64,000 nucleotides of DNA, taken from positions 1 to 64,000 of the forward strand of contig NZ_JAODIM010000033.1 in assembly GCF_025527015.1 (NCBI RefSeq), in the 5' to 3' direction. The stretch is from Winslowiella arboricola. Lineage in GTDB: Bacteria; Pseudomonadota; Gammaproteobacteria; Enterobacterales; Enterobacteriaceae. Position 1 is the first letter of the stretch; the number at the start of each line of letters is the position of its first letter. Shown here one piece after another: positions 52,540 through 62,206 of this stretch. The notes under the pieces were generated by a model, which saw only the letters and a program-made list of their open reading frames with translations, made no database searches and was not told the origin of the DNA. The position numbers and the translations under genes were made by a program.

Positions 52540-52830
52540 TCAGATCGCAAGCAGGTCATTCATCAGCGCCGGGTTACGTTCCAGCATCAGCAGTATTTTT
52601 AGCGATGAACCTGAAGGTATACGACGCGCCTGCTCCCAGCTTTGCACCAGCGACGCGCTGACGCCCACCGCCTCGGCAAATTCATCCTGCTTCATCCCAC
52701 TGGTTTCACGTAATAATTTGACGTCTGGCAAATGGTGGCGATGAACCTGAGCAGGTTGCATTTCGCCTTTCTCAATCGCAACCATCTGTTCCATGCTTTC
52801 GACCAAATCGTTAAACAGTTGTTTATCCAT
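52540..52830 (-). CDS. Antitoxin of a type II toxin-antitoxin pair (HigA/NadS-like HTH)
   Basis: The 96-residue product starting MDKQLFNDLVESMEQM at 52830 has an Xre-type HTH (DVKLLRETSGMKQDEFAEAVG..SLVQSWEQARRIPSG, about 36-74). An in-frame start at 52869, 3 bases after the toxin stop, would add 13 residues; homology to NadS-like antitoxins as I recall them favours the shorter form. It would bind and neutralise the toxin and repress the shared promoter. Its gene lies downstream of the toxin, as in higBA. Confidence 0.85.
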   Translation of the reverse strand: MDKQLFNDLVESMEQMVAIEKGEMQPAQVHRHHLPDVKLLRETSGMKQDEFAEAVGVSASLVQSWEQARRIPSGSSLKILLMLERNPALMNDLLAI

Positions 52831-52872
52831 AATATAAACCTTTGCGAAAATGCCGTGCAGTGCAGGCATGGT

Positions 52873-53196
52873 TTAGTTAAGTCTGTCGGTTAATGCCTTC
52901 GGTATGGCTTTCTCTGATTCACTCAGGTCATCTTTTGCATTTTTAGGATAATCCGTCAGCAGATAGAGTCTGCCGCTATGAGTGAGAAGATAGTAAATAA
53001 TTCGGACGCCGCCTTGCTTCCCCATACCGGGACGACTCCAGCGTATTTTTTTGCAGCCGCCAGTTTTGCTTATCGTGTCGCCTTCAGCATGATGCGTCAG
53101 CAAATATTCCTGTAATTCCCGGAAGCTATCATCGTTTAGCAGGTGTTGACGTTGCTTACTGAAGACGACCGTTTCAACAAATTCAAAATACTCCAT
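52873..53196 (-). CDS. RelE/HigB-type toxin
   Basis: The 107-residue product keeps the RelE/HigB pattern: EFVETVVF and LLTHHAEGDTISKTGGCKKIRW, then GKQGGVRIIYYLL and GRLYLLTDYPKNAKDDLS, with an Arg near the IIYYLL strand and a conserved lysine/tyrosine end. Family members cleave mRNA on the ribosome. GGAGGT lies 9 bases upstream of the ATG. It is the first gene of the pair. Confidence 0.85.
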   Translation of the reverse strand: MEYFEFVETVVFSKQRQHLLNDDSFRELQEYLLTHHAEGDTISKTGGCKKIRWSRPGMGKQGGVRIIYYLLTHSGRLYLLTDYPKNAKDDLSESEKAIPKALTDRLN

Positions 53197-53223
53197 TTGT
53201 TATCTACCTCCATGCAGAAGCAG

Positions 53224-53274
53224 ATAGTAATCGTACGGAGTACGATTATCAATACTTTATTCGTACCAGGTACG
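53224..53274 (-). promoter_or_regulatory. Toxin-antitoxin promoter with two operator palindromes
   Basis: On the minus strand TTGATA (53252-53247) and TACTAT (53229-53224) are 17 bp apart. A palindrome CGTAC-GGA-GTACG (53232-53244) lies inside that spacer. A second, CGTAC-CAG-GTACG, lies at 53262-53274, 30 bp upstream, about three helical turns. Both fit the consensus CGTAC-N3-GTACG. Confidence 0.82.
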
Positions 53275-53286
53275 GTAAAATGGCAA

Positions 53287-53317
53287 TAAAAAAGCCGCAA
53301 CGTTATCCATTGCGGCT
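53287..53317 (-). terminator. Terminator of fhuCDB
   Basis: An 8-bp stem AGCCGCAA (53293-53300) and TTGCGGCT (53310-53317), followed on the minus strand by a T-run, between the fhuB stop and the toxin promoter. Confidence 0.88.
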
Positions 53318-53338
53318 ATTAACAGCTTCGCCCCTTTA

Positions 53339-55321
53339 TCAGCTTTTCCGCAGCAGATAAACAAAGTACGGCGCGCCAAAGAAGGTTGCCAGCAGACCTG
53401 CCGGGATCTGATCCGGGAACGACATCATGCGCCCACACCAGTCAGCAAATACCATCAATGCGCCCCCCAGCAGCGCAGCAATCACCAGCTGTGGCAACGC
53501 GCGGCGGAAGCCCAGCATACGCGCCATATGCGGTGCCATCAGACCAATAAAGCTCAGTGGACCGATTGTCAGCGTGGCTGCGGCGGTTAATGCGGCAGCC
53601 AGCAACAGCAGCGCCAGCCGCGACGGCGTTAGCGCCATCCCTACGCCGCGCGCGGTATCACCACCGAGCGGCAGAATCGCCAGCCAGCGCGTGGCTAACG
53701 GCGCCAGCGCAACCAACACCAGCGCAATCACGCAGGTACGTAACGCCTGTGCGCCGTCGACATTATAGGTAGAGCCGGAAATCCACGTCAGCAGCCCCGC
53801 CATACGCGGATCGCCACTCGCCAGTAGCAGCATCACCAGCGTGGTAAAAGCGGTGCTTAGCGCCATCCCCGCCAGCAACATCCGTTCCGGCGAGAAACCG
53901 CCGCGGCCCGCAGCCAGCAGAATAATGATCAGCGTCAGCGCCGCACCCGCACTGCCCGCAGGCAGCAGCCAGCCAAAAGCATCACCCGGCACGATAAACA
54001 GCATCACGACCACGCCAAAAGCGGCGCCAGAACTGATCCCCAGCACTTCCGGACTGGCCATCGGATTGCCGGTCAGGCGCTGAATCAGGCAACCGGCGAC
54101 GCCCAGCATCATGCCCGCCGCCAGCGCGGCAACCAGACGTGGCCCACGCCATGGCAACAACTGCTGCCAGAGTTCGCCACTGGCCCATACCCAGCCCTCA
54201 GCATTGCGGCCAAAGGCGAGCGCAATCACCGCCATCAGCAGCAGTACGCCAAGCGCAACCAGTGCCCACCACACCACCCGATGGCGCTCAGCCGGAATCT
54301 TATCGCCCGCATTCATCGCCGGCGGCACCGAACCGGTTCGCAACCGCGGCAACAGCCACAGCAGCAGCGGCGCGCCAATTATCGCCGTGGCGGTACCGGT
54401 TGAGACCTCCAGCCAGATACCGGTCAGCCAGCTTACGCTCTGATCCGCCAGCCACAACAGCAGCGCACCGATAAACGGTGCCAGCAGCATTCGGCTGAGT
54501 AAGCGGCGCGCCCCCAGTATTCGCGCCAGCAGCGGCGCAAACAGACCAATAAAACCGATAATCCCCACCGTACTGACCAGCTGGGCACTAAGCAGAATCG
54601 CCAGCACCAGTGCGGACAGACGCGCCAGTGACAGCGCCAGACCGAGGTTTTTTGCTACGCCATCGTCCAGTCCCATCAGGGTCAGCGGGCGCAACAGCAG
54701 TAGCGTCAGGGCAAAGGCGATTAACAGACGTGGCCAGAGCAAGATCACATTGCTCCAGTCCTGTTGATTCAGTGCGCCGGTGCCCCACAGAAACATATTC
54801 TGAAGCTGGTCTTTATTAAAGATGGCGACGATCTGATTGACCGCGCCGCAGTAAAGGCTCATCACCAGACCGGCAAGAATCAGGGTGACCGGCGATAAAC
54901 GCTTGCCCCAGGCGATACCAAACACCACCAGCCCGACCAGCAGCGCACCAATCAGCGCCGCCATCTGGGCGGTCAGAAAACCCGCCGGCAGCGCGCCAAT
55001 GGTGACCATGGTGATCCCCAGCTGCGCACCGGACGCCACGCCGAGGGTCGTGGGTTCGGCCAGCGGATTACGCAGCACCTGCTGGAACAGCAGACCGGCC
55101 AGCCCCAATCCGGCACCGACCAGTAGTGAAATCGTCAGACGCGGCAGCGTGCTGTAGTGAAACACCATCTGCTCAACATCATCAGCATCCGGCTGGCGCA
55201 ACGCCGCCCACCACTGTGCCAGCGGCAGCTGATGGCTAAAGTTATAAAACGTCAGCGCCAGCGCCGCGATAAACAGCGTGCCAGGCAGCGCGACTGATAA
55301 CCTGTTGTTTACGTTCATCAT
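53339..55321 (-). CDS. fhuB: Ferric hydroxamate ABC transporter permease FhuB
   Basis: Inner-membrane permease for iron(III)-hydroxamates (ferrichrome, coprogen, aerobactin class). At 660 residues it is a fused double unit: two FecCD-type halves, each of about ten membrane segments, meet near residues 330-345. Each half keeps a conserved GAGLGLAGLLFQQVLRNPLAEP- or GMMLGVAGCLIQRLTGNPMASP-type stretch. The start overlaps the fhuD stop by 4 bases. It is the last gene of fhuC-fhuD-fhuB. Confidence 0.97.
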   Translation of the reverse strand: MMNVNNRLSVALPGTLFIAALALTFYNFSHQLPLAQWWAALRQPDADDVEQMVFHYSTLPRLTISLLVGAGLGLAGLLFQQVLRNPLAEPTTLGVASGAQLGITMVTIGALPAGFLTAQMAALIGALLVGLVVFGIAWGKRLSPVTLILAGLVMSLYCGAVNQIVAIFNKDQLQNMFLWGTGALNQQDWSNVILLWPRLLIAFALTLLLLRPLTLMGLDDGVAKNLGLALSLARLSALVLAILLSAQLVSTVGIIGFIGLFAPLLARILGARRLLSRMLLAPFIGALLLWLADQSVSWLTGIWLEVSTGTATAIIGAPLLLWLLPRLRTGSVPPAMNAGDKIPAERHRVVWWALVALGVLLLMAVIALAFGRNAEGWVWASGELWQQLLPWRGPRLVAALAAGMMLGVAGCLIQRLTGNPMASPEVLGISSGAAFGVVVMLFIVPGDAFGWLLPAGSAGAALTLIIILLAAGRGGFSPERMLLAGMALSTAFTTLVMLLLASGDPRMAGLLTWISGSTYNVDGAQALRTCVIALVLVALAPLATRWLAILPLGGDTARGVGMALTPSRLALLLLAAALTAAATLTIGPLSFIGLMAPHMARMLGFRRALPQLVIAALLGGALMVFADWCGRMMSFPDQIPAGLLATFFGAPYFVYLLRKS

Positions 55322-56196
55322 GCCTCCAGCGCGCTGTCGAGGGTGTAGCAGAATTGCATCGCGGTCAGAGTCGCACCATAGAACCAGACGGCGGGCACCC
55401 GCTTAAAGCGCTGCTGACGGATAAACGCGAAGGATTGCCACAAGGCGGTGGAGGAGACCTGCTGCATCAGCGGCTCATCGCCATGAGAAAAACAGATAAC
55501 ATCGGCGTCTTTAATCACCGCCAGCCGCTCGAGGCCAATTACCGCGCTGCCCCAGAAACTGGTTTCTTCCTGCCAGGCATTTTCAATCCCCAGATGATTC
55601 ATCACTTCGAGGAACAGACTGGATTTACCAAAGACAATCGCATGGCGGTTATCGATTAAAGACATCAGTAACAATGGCTTCTGCACACGCGGCGCCAGCC
55701 GTGCACGCATTTGCGCGATAAAGCTGTCGAACTCCGCCAGATGCTGATGGGCGCGCGGTTCAATATCGAGGCGTTGAGCCAGCTTAACCAGCGAATGGCG
55801 TGCAGCGGTCAGCGGTTTGCCGTCGCCTTCGTTAAAGCTAAAGCCCATTCCCGGCGCAATACGGGCGATTTTATCGGGTGACGGCCCATAGCCCGAAGAA
55901 TAGACAATTAGCGAGGGTTGCAGTTGCGTCATTAACTCAAGGTTCGGCTCGGTACGCAGACCGACGTCAATGGTATCGGCAGCCAGCTCTGGCTTCCCGA
56001 CCCACACCTGATAGTCCTGCTTGTCGGCAACCGCCATCGGCGCGATACCAAGCGCCAGCAACAGTTCAACCGGCAGCCACTCGATAGCAATAATACGTTG
56101 CAGATCCGGCGGCACCGCGGCGCTGGCCGACAGGTTCAGCCATAAGGGAGAGGTCGCCATAGCGGTGAGCAGGCGGCGGCGAAGAGTATCCGGCAT
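55318..56196 (-). CDS. fhuD: Ferric hydroxamate-binding protein FhuD
   Basis: Periplasmic receptor delivering hydroxamate siderophores to FhuB. The 292-residue product has a Tat-like signal (RRRLLTAMATSPLWLNL, with cut near ASA). The conserved ALEWLPVELLLALGI-type motif appears as AIEWLPVELLLALGIAP (about 36-52). It overlaps fhuB by 4 bases and follows fhuC by 15. Confidence 0.95.
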   Translation of the reverse strand: MPDTLRRRLLTAMATSPLWLNLSASAAVPPDLQRIIAIEWLPVELLLALGIAPMAVADKQDYQVWVGKPELAADTIDVGLRTEPNLELMTQLQPSLIVYSSGYGPSPDKIARIAPGMGFSFNEGDGKPLTAARHSLVKLAQRLDIEPRAHQHLAEFDSFIAQMRARLAPRVQKPLLLMSLIDNRHAIVFGKSSLFLEVMNHLGIENAWQEETSFWGSAVIGLERLAVIKDADVICFSHGDEPLMQQVSSTALWQSFAFIRQQRFKRVPAVWFYGATLTAMQFCYTLDSALEA

Positions 56197-56211
56197 CAGA
56201 ACATCCTGTAA

Positions 56212-57006
56212 TCAGTAAACAAAGCTCACTGGCGCACCGCCTTGCGGATGCGGCAGGATGCCCATAGGAATGCCGTAGATCTTCTCCAGCACGTCAGCAT
56301 GCATAATCGCCTGGGGTTCGCCCTGGGCAATGGCTTCACCACCGCGCAGCGCCACCAGATGGTCGCAATAACGCGCCGCCATATTGATATCATGCAGTAC
56401 CGCAATCACCGTCAGGCCACGTTGATGGCTCAGACGCTGGATCAGCGCCAGCACATCAACCTGATGCGCGATATCCAGCGCTGAGGTCGGCTCATCCAGC
56501 AGCAGGCAGCGGCTGTTCTGCGCCACCAGCATCGCGATCCAGGCACGCTGACGCTCACCACCGGAAAGGCTGTCCACCAGCCGCCGGGCAAACGGTTTTA
56601 ACCCGACCAGCGCGATCGCTTCATCGACGCGTTCACGATCTTCTATGCCGAAGCGTCCCAGCGCACCATGCCAGGGATAACGGCCAATCGCCACCAGTTC
56701 ACGCACCGTCATGCCTTCGGCAGCGGGCAGCTGTTGCGGCAAATAGGCAACCTGGCGGGCAAAGGTTTTGCTGTTCCACTCCGCCAGCGGGGCATCATTC
56801 AGCAGCACTTTTCCATCGCTGGCGTCGTGATGACGACCCAGCATTTTCAGCAACGTAGATTTGCCGGAACCGTTATGACCAATCAAACCAGTCACTTTAC
56901 CGGCAGGAAAAGTCAGCGAAAGTGGATGTAACAATGTACGGCCGGGAACGGTGAAACTCACATTGTCCAGCCGGAAGGTGGTGTCCTGGGCTTGCTGAAG
57001 TTGCAT
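56212..57006 (-). CDS. fhuC: Ferric hydroxamate ABC transporter ATP-binding protein FhuC
   Basis: ATPase of the hydroxamate importer. The ATG at 57006 is chosen over a TTG at 57018, giving 264 residues (E. coli 265). It has Walker A GHNGSGKST (43-51), LSGGERQRAWIAML and Walker B CLLLDEPTSALD (about 165-176). It is the first gene of fhuCDB, with a Fur-box-like site upstream. In E. coli fhuA lies directly upstream; here it does not. Confidence 0.97.
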   Translation of the reverse strand: MQLQQAQDTTFRLDNVSFTVPGRTLLHPLSLTFPAGKVTGLIGHNGSGKSTLLKMLGRHHDASDGKVLLNDAPLAEWNSKTFARQVAYLPQQLPAAEGMTVRELVAIGRYPWHGALGRFGIEDRERVDEAIALVGLKPFARRLVDSLSGGERQRAWIAMLVAQNSRCLLLDEPTSALDIAHQVDVLALIQRLSHQRGLTVIAVLHDINMAARYCDHLVALRGGEAIAQGEPQAIMHADVLEKIYGIPMGILPHPQGGAPVSFVY

Positions 57007-57049
57007 GACGGTCTTCAAGGTTGATGAAAGAGAATCGCTACGGAATGTA

Positions 57050-57068
57050 AACGATAATTATTATTATG
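57050..57068 (-). promoter_or_regulatory. Fur box of fhuCDB
   Basis: On the minus strand CATAATAATAATTATCGTT matches the Fur consensus at about 13-14 of 19 positions. It lies 43 bases upstream of the fhuC start, in the expected promoter zone. Confidence 0.72.
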
Positions 57069-57153
57069 AAGGTCGAATGATATGCGAAATAAACGCGGAT
57101 CTGCAACAAAAAATCCAGTTGGTGCGGGGTATCTGAATGGGGGGAAAACATTG

Positions 57154-57225
57154 GTAAGGGCGGCGAGAACGCCGCCCTTACATGGGACTATCAGTGTCCA
57201 GGGGCACCGTTTTCGGCGCCCCTGG
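57154..57225. repeat. Intergenic palindromic element, copy 7
   Basis: Two hairpins: GTAAGGGCGGCG-AGAA-CGCCGCCCTTAC-like (57154-57181) and CCAGGGGCaCCG-TTTT-CGGcGCCCCTGG-like (57198-57225). They lie between the mrcB stop and the fhuC Fur box. The ends are longer than in the other copies. Confidence 0.84.
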
Positions 57226-57227
57226 GA

Positions 57228-59726
57228 TTACTGACCAAACATATCTTTAATCCAGCCCGCTACGCCGTCGCCATCCTTCTGCTCCGACTGTTGCTGTAAC
57301 TGCTGCTGTTGCTGTTCAACCTGCTGCTGCTGTTGCTGGCAAAGCGCATTGGCATCGGTGGTCCAGACCGGCAGAGATCGCCAGCTGCTGCTACCACTGC
57401 CGCAGACAAAGTTACCGGCGGAATCAACGTTCATCGGCGCAATATCTTCCGGTGGCGTCAATGTCAGCGGCATCGGTGCCTGATTTTCCAGGTAGTGGCG
57501 ATAGATCTGCATCGCACCGGAAGCACCGTACAGTTTGGTCGGCTGGTTGTTATCGCGACCAATCCAGGTAATCGCCACTTCCTTGCCATCAATACCGGCA
57601 AACCAGCTATCCACCTGATTATTGGTGGTACCGGTTTTCGCCGCGAGGTTAGCGTTAGGGTATTTCGCCCCCAACGCGCGCGCCGTTCCGCGCGCGGCAA
57701 CCTGCTGCATGCTGTACAGCGTCAGATAGGCCGCCTGCGCCGGCTCAGCACGTTCCGCCTGCGGGAAGCTCTGATACAGCACCGTGCCATCTTCAGCAAT
57801 CACTGAACGCACTGCTGAAAGCTGCGCCCGGTTACCGCCGCTGGCGATGGTCTGGAACGCCTGCGCCACTTCAATCGGCGTCAGGTTCAGCGCACCCAGC
57901 AGCATGGCCGGCACCGGATGCAACTGATCTTTCGGCACCCCCAGTTTGGTCCAGGTATCGGTCACCTGCTGCAGACCCAGCGACATCCCCAAATTCACCG
58001 TCGGCACGTTCATCGATCGGGTCAGAGCATCAACCAGCATCACCTGACCACTGAACTGGCGATCGTCATTTTGCGGCTTCCAGACCTGACCATTAGGCTG
58101 TTTCAGGGCAATAGGATTATCGGCGATCCAGGTATTCAGGCGATACTTATCCGGCTGGCTAAGCGCCGTCAGATAAGTTGCCGGTTTCGCCAGTGAACCG
58201 ATAGAGCGACGCGCCTGCAGCGCACGGTTATAACCGGCAAACTGCGGATCGGCGCCGCCAACCATCGCACGGACTTCACCGCTGAAACGGTCCACAATCA
58301 CCATCGCGGTTTCAAGATCTTTCAGGCCACGCTGTTTACGCAGTACCGGGATCCCTTCTTCCACCGATTTCTCAGCAGCATCCTGCGAGACCGAATCGAG
58401 GGTGGTGAAAATTTTCACCCCGGAGAGATCTTTAATTTTGTCGCCGAGCTTCTGCTGCAGCTCATTACGCACCATCTGCATAAAGGCTGGCTGCGGCGTA
58501 ATCACCCCACCTTTCGGCTGCACGCCCAGCGGACGCGCACTCAGCATATCGTACAGCTCCTGGTCGATAACGTTCTGCTGCTGTAGCAGGCGCAGAACCA
58601 GGTTGCGACGCTCCAGCGCCAGCTGCGGGTTACGCCATGGGTTGTACAGCGACGCGCCTTTTACCATACCGACCAGCAACGCCTGCTGATCGAGACTCAG
58701 CTCATCCACCGGACGACCAAAGTAATAGAGGCTGGCCAGCGGGAAACCACGGATCTGATCGCTACCGCTCTGACCGAGATAGACCTCGTTCAGGTACAGT
58801 TCAAGGATACGATCCTTGCTGTAACGTGCGTCCATAATCAGCGCCATATAGGCTTCGTTCGCCTTACGCCACAGGGAACGTTCGTTGGTCAGGAACAGGT
58901 TTTTCACCAGCTGCTGCGTCAGGGTGCTCCCCCCCTGCACCGCACGGCCGGCGGTAATATTCGCGAGGAAGGCACGGCCAATCGAATAGAGGCTGATACC
59001 ATCATGCTGATAGAAATGACGATCTTCCGTCGCCACCAGCGTATCCACCAGCAGATCCGGGAAGCCCGCGCGCGGCACAAACAGACGCTGCTCGCCATTT
59101 GGCGATTGCAGCATGGTGATCAGGCGCGGATCGAGACGGAAGAAACCAAAGTCGCGTCCGCTATCAAGGTTCTTGATTTCGCTTAGCGAACCACTGCTGA
59201 ATGACAGACGCGCGCGGATCTGACCCTCTTTGCTGTCCGGGAAATCAAACGGACGGCGGATCATCTCAATACTGTTGGCCTGCACGGTAAACTCACCCGG
59301 ACGCGTCATTCGCGTCACCTGGCGATACTGGGTGCCCTCAAGCAGCGCAATCATCTCCTGCTTGTTGTAGGACATGCCAGGTTCAAGACTGACCATACGA
59401 CCATAGACGGTGGCGGGCAGTTGCCAGACTTTACCGTCAATGCGGCTGCGAATCTGCGAATCGAGGTAAACGCCGTAAATGGCCATCAGCACGATAAAGA
59501 CCAGCAGCAGCTTGATAAACAGCCCCAGCCAGCTTCTTTTCTTACGCCCTTTTCCTTTACGTGGCACCGCTGTTACCTCCTCGTCGCCATCATCAGCATC
59601 ATCCTGATAATCATCATAATCTTCATCATCATACTCTTCTTCCCTGCGGCGACCTTTAACCGGCTTCCGCGGCGGTTTTGGCTGTTTCCCTTTGCGCCCA
59701 ATAGGTTCGCGATCGTTCCCAGACAT
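57228..59726 (-). CDS. mrcB: Penicillin-binding protein 1B
   Basis: Bifunctional peptidoglycan glycosyltransferase/transpeptidase. The start at 59726 ([15 protein letters not shown]) matches E. coli [14 protein letters not shown]; an ATG at 59735 would add three residues. Neither has an ideal ribosome site. It has a charged acidic cytoplasmic tail ([18 protein letters not shown]), a membrane segment (about 64-86), a UB2H domain, GT51 ([11 protein letters not shown], catalytic Glu), and a transpeptidase with [10 protein letters not shown] (SxxK) and KTGTTNN. A polyglutamine run lies near the C-terminus. Confidence 0.97.
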   Translation of the reverse strand: MSGNDREPIGRKGKQPKPPRKPVKGRRREEEYDDEDYDDYQDDADDGDEEVTAVPRKGKGRKKRSWLGLFIKLLLVFIVLMAIYGVYLDSQIRSRIDGKVWQLPATVYGRMVSLEPGMSYNKQEMIALLEGTQYRQVTRMTRPGEFTVQANSIEMIRRPFDFPDSKEGQIRARLSFSSGSLSEIKNLDSGRDFGFFRLDPRLITMLQSPNGEQRLFVPRAGFPDLLVDTLVATEDRHFYQHDGISLYSIGRAFLANITAGRAVQGGSTLTQQLVKNLFLTNERSLWRKANEAYMALIMDARYSKDRILELYLNEVYLGQSGSDQIRGFPLASLYYFGRPVDELSLDQQALLVGMVKGASLYNPWRNPQLALERRNLVLRLLQQQNVIDQELYDMLSARPLGVQPKGGVITPQPAFMQMVRNELQQKLGDKIKDLSGVKIFTTLDSVSQDAAEKSVEEGIPVLRKQRGLKDLETAMVIVDRFSGEVRAMVGGADPQFAGYNRALQARRSIGSLAKPATYLTALSQPDKYRLNTWIADNPIALKQPNGQVWKPQNDDRQFSGQVMLVDALTRSMNVPTVNLGMSLGLQQVTDTWTKLGVPKDQLHPVPAMLLGALNLTPIEVAQAFQTIASGGNRAQLSAVRSVIAEDGTVLYQSFPQAERAEPAQAAYLTLYSMQQVAARGTARALGAKYPNANLAAKTGTTNNQVDSWFAGIDGKEVAITWIGRDNNQPTKLYGASGAMQIYRHYLENQAPMPLTLTPPEDIAPMNVDSAGNFVCGSGSSSWRSLPVWTTDANALCQQQQQQVEQQQQQLQQQSEQKDGDGVAGWIKDMFGQ

Positions 59727-59962
59727 TCGTTTCATTTCTCCAGGTATTGCCGTCGGCAACGCCGATTACTCTGTTCCTGTTCTGCATCGCGGGAAAGTGG
59801 AACCTTCCGAAATGCGGCTATTCGGCCGTTTATCACGGCGGGGGAGACTTGCGCATGCGGCGCAGGGGCGAAGAATTCGCCGGCCCGCAAGAATAGCATT
59901 AAACCTGAATATTCTTAACTGCCAGCAGGGAGAAATCCCCGGCGCAGAGCCGGGGTGAGGGA

Positions 59963-62122
59963 TCAGAATTGATACGAAACATTAACCGAGTAATTTCGCG
60001 ATTCGCCATACACCGCATAGTCGCTCAGCCACGAGTAATAGCTGCGATCAAACAGATTATTGACGTTGGCCTGCACCGCCAGCTGTTTAGTCAGCTGGTA
60101 ACGGGCAAACAGATTAGCCAGCGGGTAACTGCTCTGGTACACACGCCGGGTTTCGCCATCTGGTCCGGTGGCGTCCTGGAAGGTGCGATTTTGCCAGTTA
60201 ACGCCGCCGCCAATCGTCAGATCGCGCAGCATCGGCAGCTGATAGCGGCTGAAGAGTTTAAACGAGGTTTGCGGCATATTGCTGTTAAAGCGGCCTGATG
60301 AATCTCTGGCTACATAGCGCGTAGCACCGAAGGTCATTTGCAGGTTGTCGGTCACTGCGCCATTTAACTCAAACTCCGCCCCTTTACTGACGGCTCCCTT
60401 TGCCGCGTAGTAAGCCTGCTCACTGGAATTATTAACAAATTTGCTGCCATCGGCCTGGCCGACGTTTTCCTGCTCGATACGGAACAGCGCAAAGGTGGCG
60501 GTCAGACGACCATTCAGCCAGTCCGATTTCAGGCCGGTTTCATAGTTTTTGCCGGTAACTGGCGACAGGTAAGCGCCGTTGCTGTCGCGGTAAGTTTGTG
60601 GCTGGAAAATCGAGGTATAGCTGGCGTAAGCCGACCAGCTATCGTTGATGTCATAAACCAGGCCGCCGTAGGGCGTCAGGTTGTTTTTACGCATATTGCC
60701 GCTGCTGCCAACGGTACTCCATTGTGTGTAACGCGCACCGAGAATCAGCGACAGCGGATCGGCCAGTGAGAAGCGCGCAGCGGTATACGCCGCTTTCTGC
60801 CGCACCACATCATCTGCATTCCGATACCAGTCGCCCCACTCTGGTTCAACAACATCGCCATTGCCGTTAAAGCTGCCCATCTGCTCACTGTCGATTGAAC
60901 CGTCGGCACTGTAAGTGGCGTTATGCTGGCGGCTATAGCTGATGCCTGCCACCAGCTCATGCTGACGCCCGAACAGATCAAACGGGCCGCTGGCATAGGT
61001 ATCCACCGACTCCAGTTTGCGGGTACCGCGGTCTTTACTGCCAAAGCCGGAAGTGCCCTCGCCGCTCACCGCATCCGGGAAATCCATCACATACAGCAGC
61101 TTATCGTTAAAGGTCTCTTCGGCATGCGTGCCATTGAGGCGGAAGGTCCAGCCGTTATCGAAATTATGCGTCGCATTAGCAAAGACTTTACGTGAATCAA
61201 TGCTGTAGCGCGTCCAGTTAGCGGCAGAGTTGGTGCTGCGATCGTAATGGGTCAGATCGCCATTACTGTACCAGGTCGGCAATCCGCCCCAGGTTGGGTT
61301 ACCGGTATTGCTTTGCTGATAGTCGTAGCCCAGCGACAACGTGGTATGGTCGGTGACATCCGCGTCCACTACGCCATACAGGAACTTTTTACTTTTATGA
61401 TAGCGATCCAGCCAGCTATCCTGATCCTGATAACCGGCGATCACGCGGCCACGTACGCTCCCTGCGTCATTTAACGGCGCGGAGAGATCCAGCACATAAC
61501 GCTGTTTATTCCAGCTGCCGTAACTGGCGCTGACATCGCCGGTAAATACTTTACTGTCCGCATGCTTACGCACCATATTGACTGAGGCTGCCGGACTGCC
61601 AGCGCCGGTCATCAGGCCGGTTGCGCCGCGTACCACTTCAATGCGGTCATAAATCGCCGTATCCGATCCGGCATCGCCAAAGTTCCATGTATCACTGACC
61701 GAGGTGGGAATATCATCGAAGGTGAAACTGCTGATCTGAAAACCACGTGAGAAATAAGCTGAGCGTTCACTGTCAATGATTTCAGTGGCGACGCCGGTAG
61801 TGTTATCCAGTACCTCGCCGACCGATTGCAGGTTTTGATCCTGCATGCGCTGTTTGGTGATGACGCTAACCGACTGCGGCACATCGCGCGGCGTCAGCAG
61901 CATTTTGGTACCAGCACGGGTGGTTTTTACCTGATAATCCTGCTGATCGCTGATTGAGGGATCAGCCGCCGCTTCCACCACCAGATCCGGCTGCGTCTCA
62001 GTGGCGGCCAGTGCAGGATGAATAAGCGTATGAATCGCCAGTGCCAGCAGTGATACGGTAAAGCTCTGTTTAGTCACCGACGCGCAGATCGCGGCGCCGG
62101 CTTCCCTGCGAATAAAAGCCAT
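59963..62122 (-). CDS. fhuE: TonB-dependent siderophore receptor, FhuE-type (coprogen/rhodotorulate-like)
   Basis: Outer-membrane receptor with a signal peptide (about 1-40), a TonB-box-like DLVVEAA (46-52), a plug domain (GTKMLLTPRDVPQSVSVI, RIEVVRGATGLMTGAGSPAASVNMVRK) and a barrel ending in YQF. Sequence blocks VVRGATGLMTG, SASYGSWNKQRYV, YASYTSIFQPQ and NNLFDRSYY follow FhuE, the coprogen/rhodotorulic acid receptor. The 719 residues are close to E. coli FhuE (729). A Fur-box-like site precedes it. In E. coli fhuE is elsewhere; here it is beside mrcB and fhuCDB. Ligand inferred only. Confidence 0.87.
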   Translation of the reverse strand: MAFIRREAGAAICASVTKQSFTVSLLALAIHTLIHPALAATETQPDLVVEAAADPSISDQQDYQVKTTRAGTKMLLTPRDVPQSVSVITKQRMQDQNLQSVGEVLDNTTGVATEIIDSERSAYFSRGFQISSFTFDDIPTSVSDTWNFGDAGSDTAIYDRIEVVRGATGLMTGAGSPAASVNMVRKHADSKVFTGDVSASYGSWNKQRYVLDLSAPLNDAGSVRGRVIAGYQDQDSWLDRYHKSKKFLYGVVDADVTDHTTLSLGYDYQQSNTGNPTWGGLPTWYSNGDLTHYDRSTNSAANWTRYSIDSRKVFANATHNFDNGWTFRLNGTHAEETFNDKLLYVMDFPDAVSGEGTSGFGSKDRGTRKLESVDTYASGPFDLFGRQHELVAGISYSRQHNATYSADGSIDSEQMGSFNGNGDVVEPEWGDWYRNADDVVRQKAAYTAARFSLADPLSLILGARYTQWSTVGSSGNMRKNNLTPYGGLVYDINDSWSAYASYTSIFQPQTYRDSNGAYLSPVTGKNYETGLKSDWLNGRLTATFALFRIEQENVGQADGSKFVNNSSEQAYYAAKGAVSKGAEFELNGAVTDNLQMTFGATRYVARDSSGRFNSNMPQTSFKLFSRYQLPMLRDLTIGGGVNWQNRTFQDATGPDGETRRVYQSSYPLANLFARYQLTKQLAVQANVNNLFDRSYYSWLSDYAVYGESRNYSVNVSYQF

Positions 62123-62165
62123 AAATATTTCTCATCGTTGTTATTAAGATACCTGTCGTGAGAAT

Positions 62166-62184
62166 ATAAATGATAACTATTCGC
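62166..62184 (-). promoter_or_regulatory. Fur box of the FhuE-type receptor gene
   Basis: On the minus strand GCGAATAGTTATCATTTAT partly matches the Fur consensus, including GTTATCATT. It lies 43 bases upstream of the start codon, the same distance as for fhuC. Confidence 0.62.
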
Positions 62185-62206
62185 TTTCAAATTATTTCAT
62201 TGTGAT

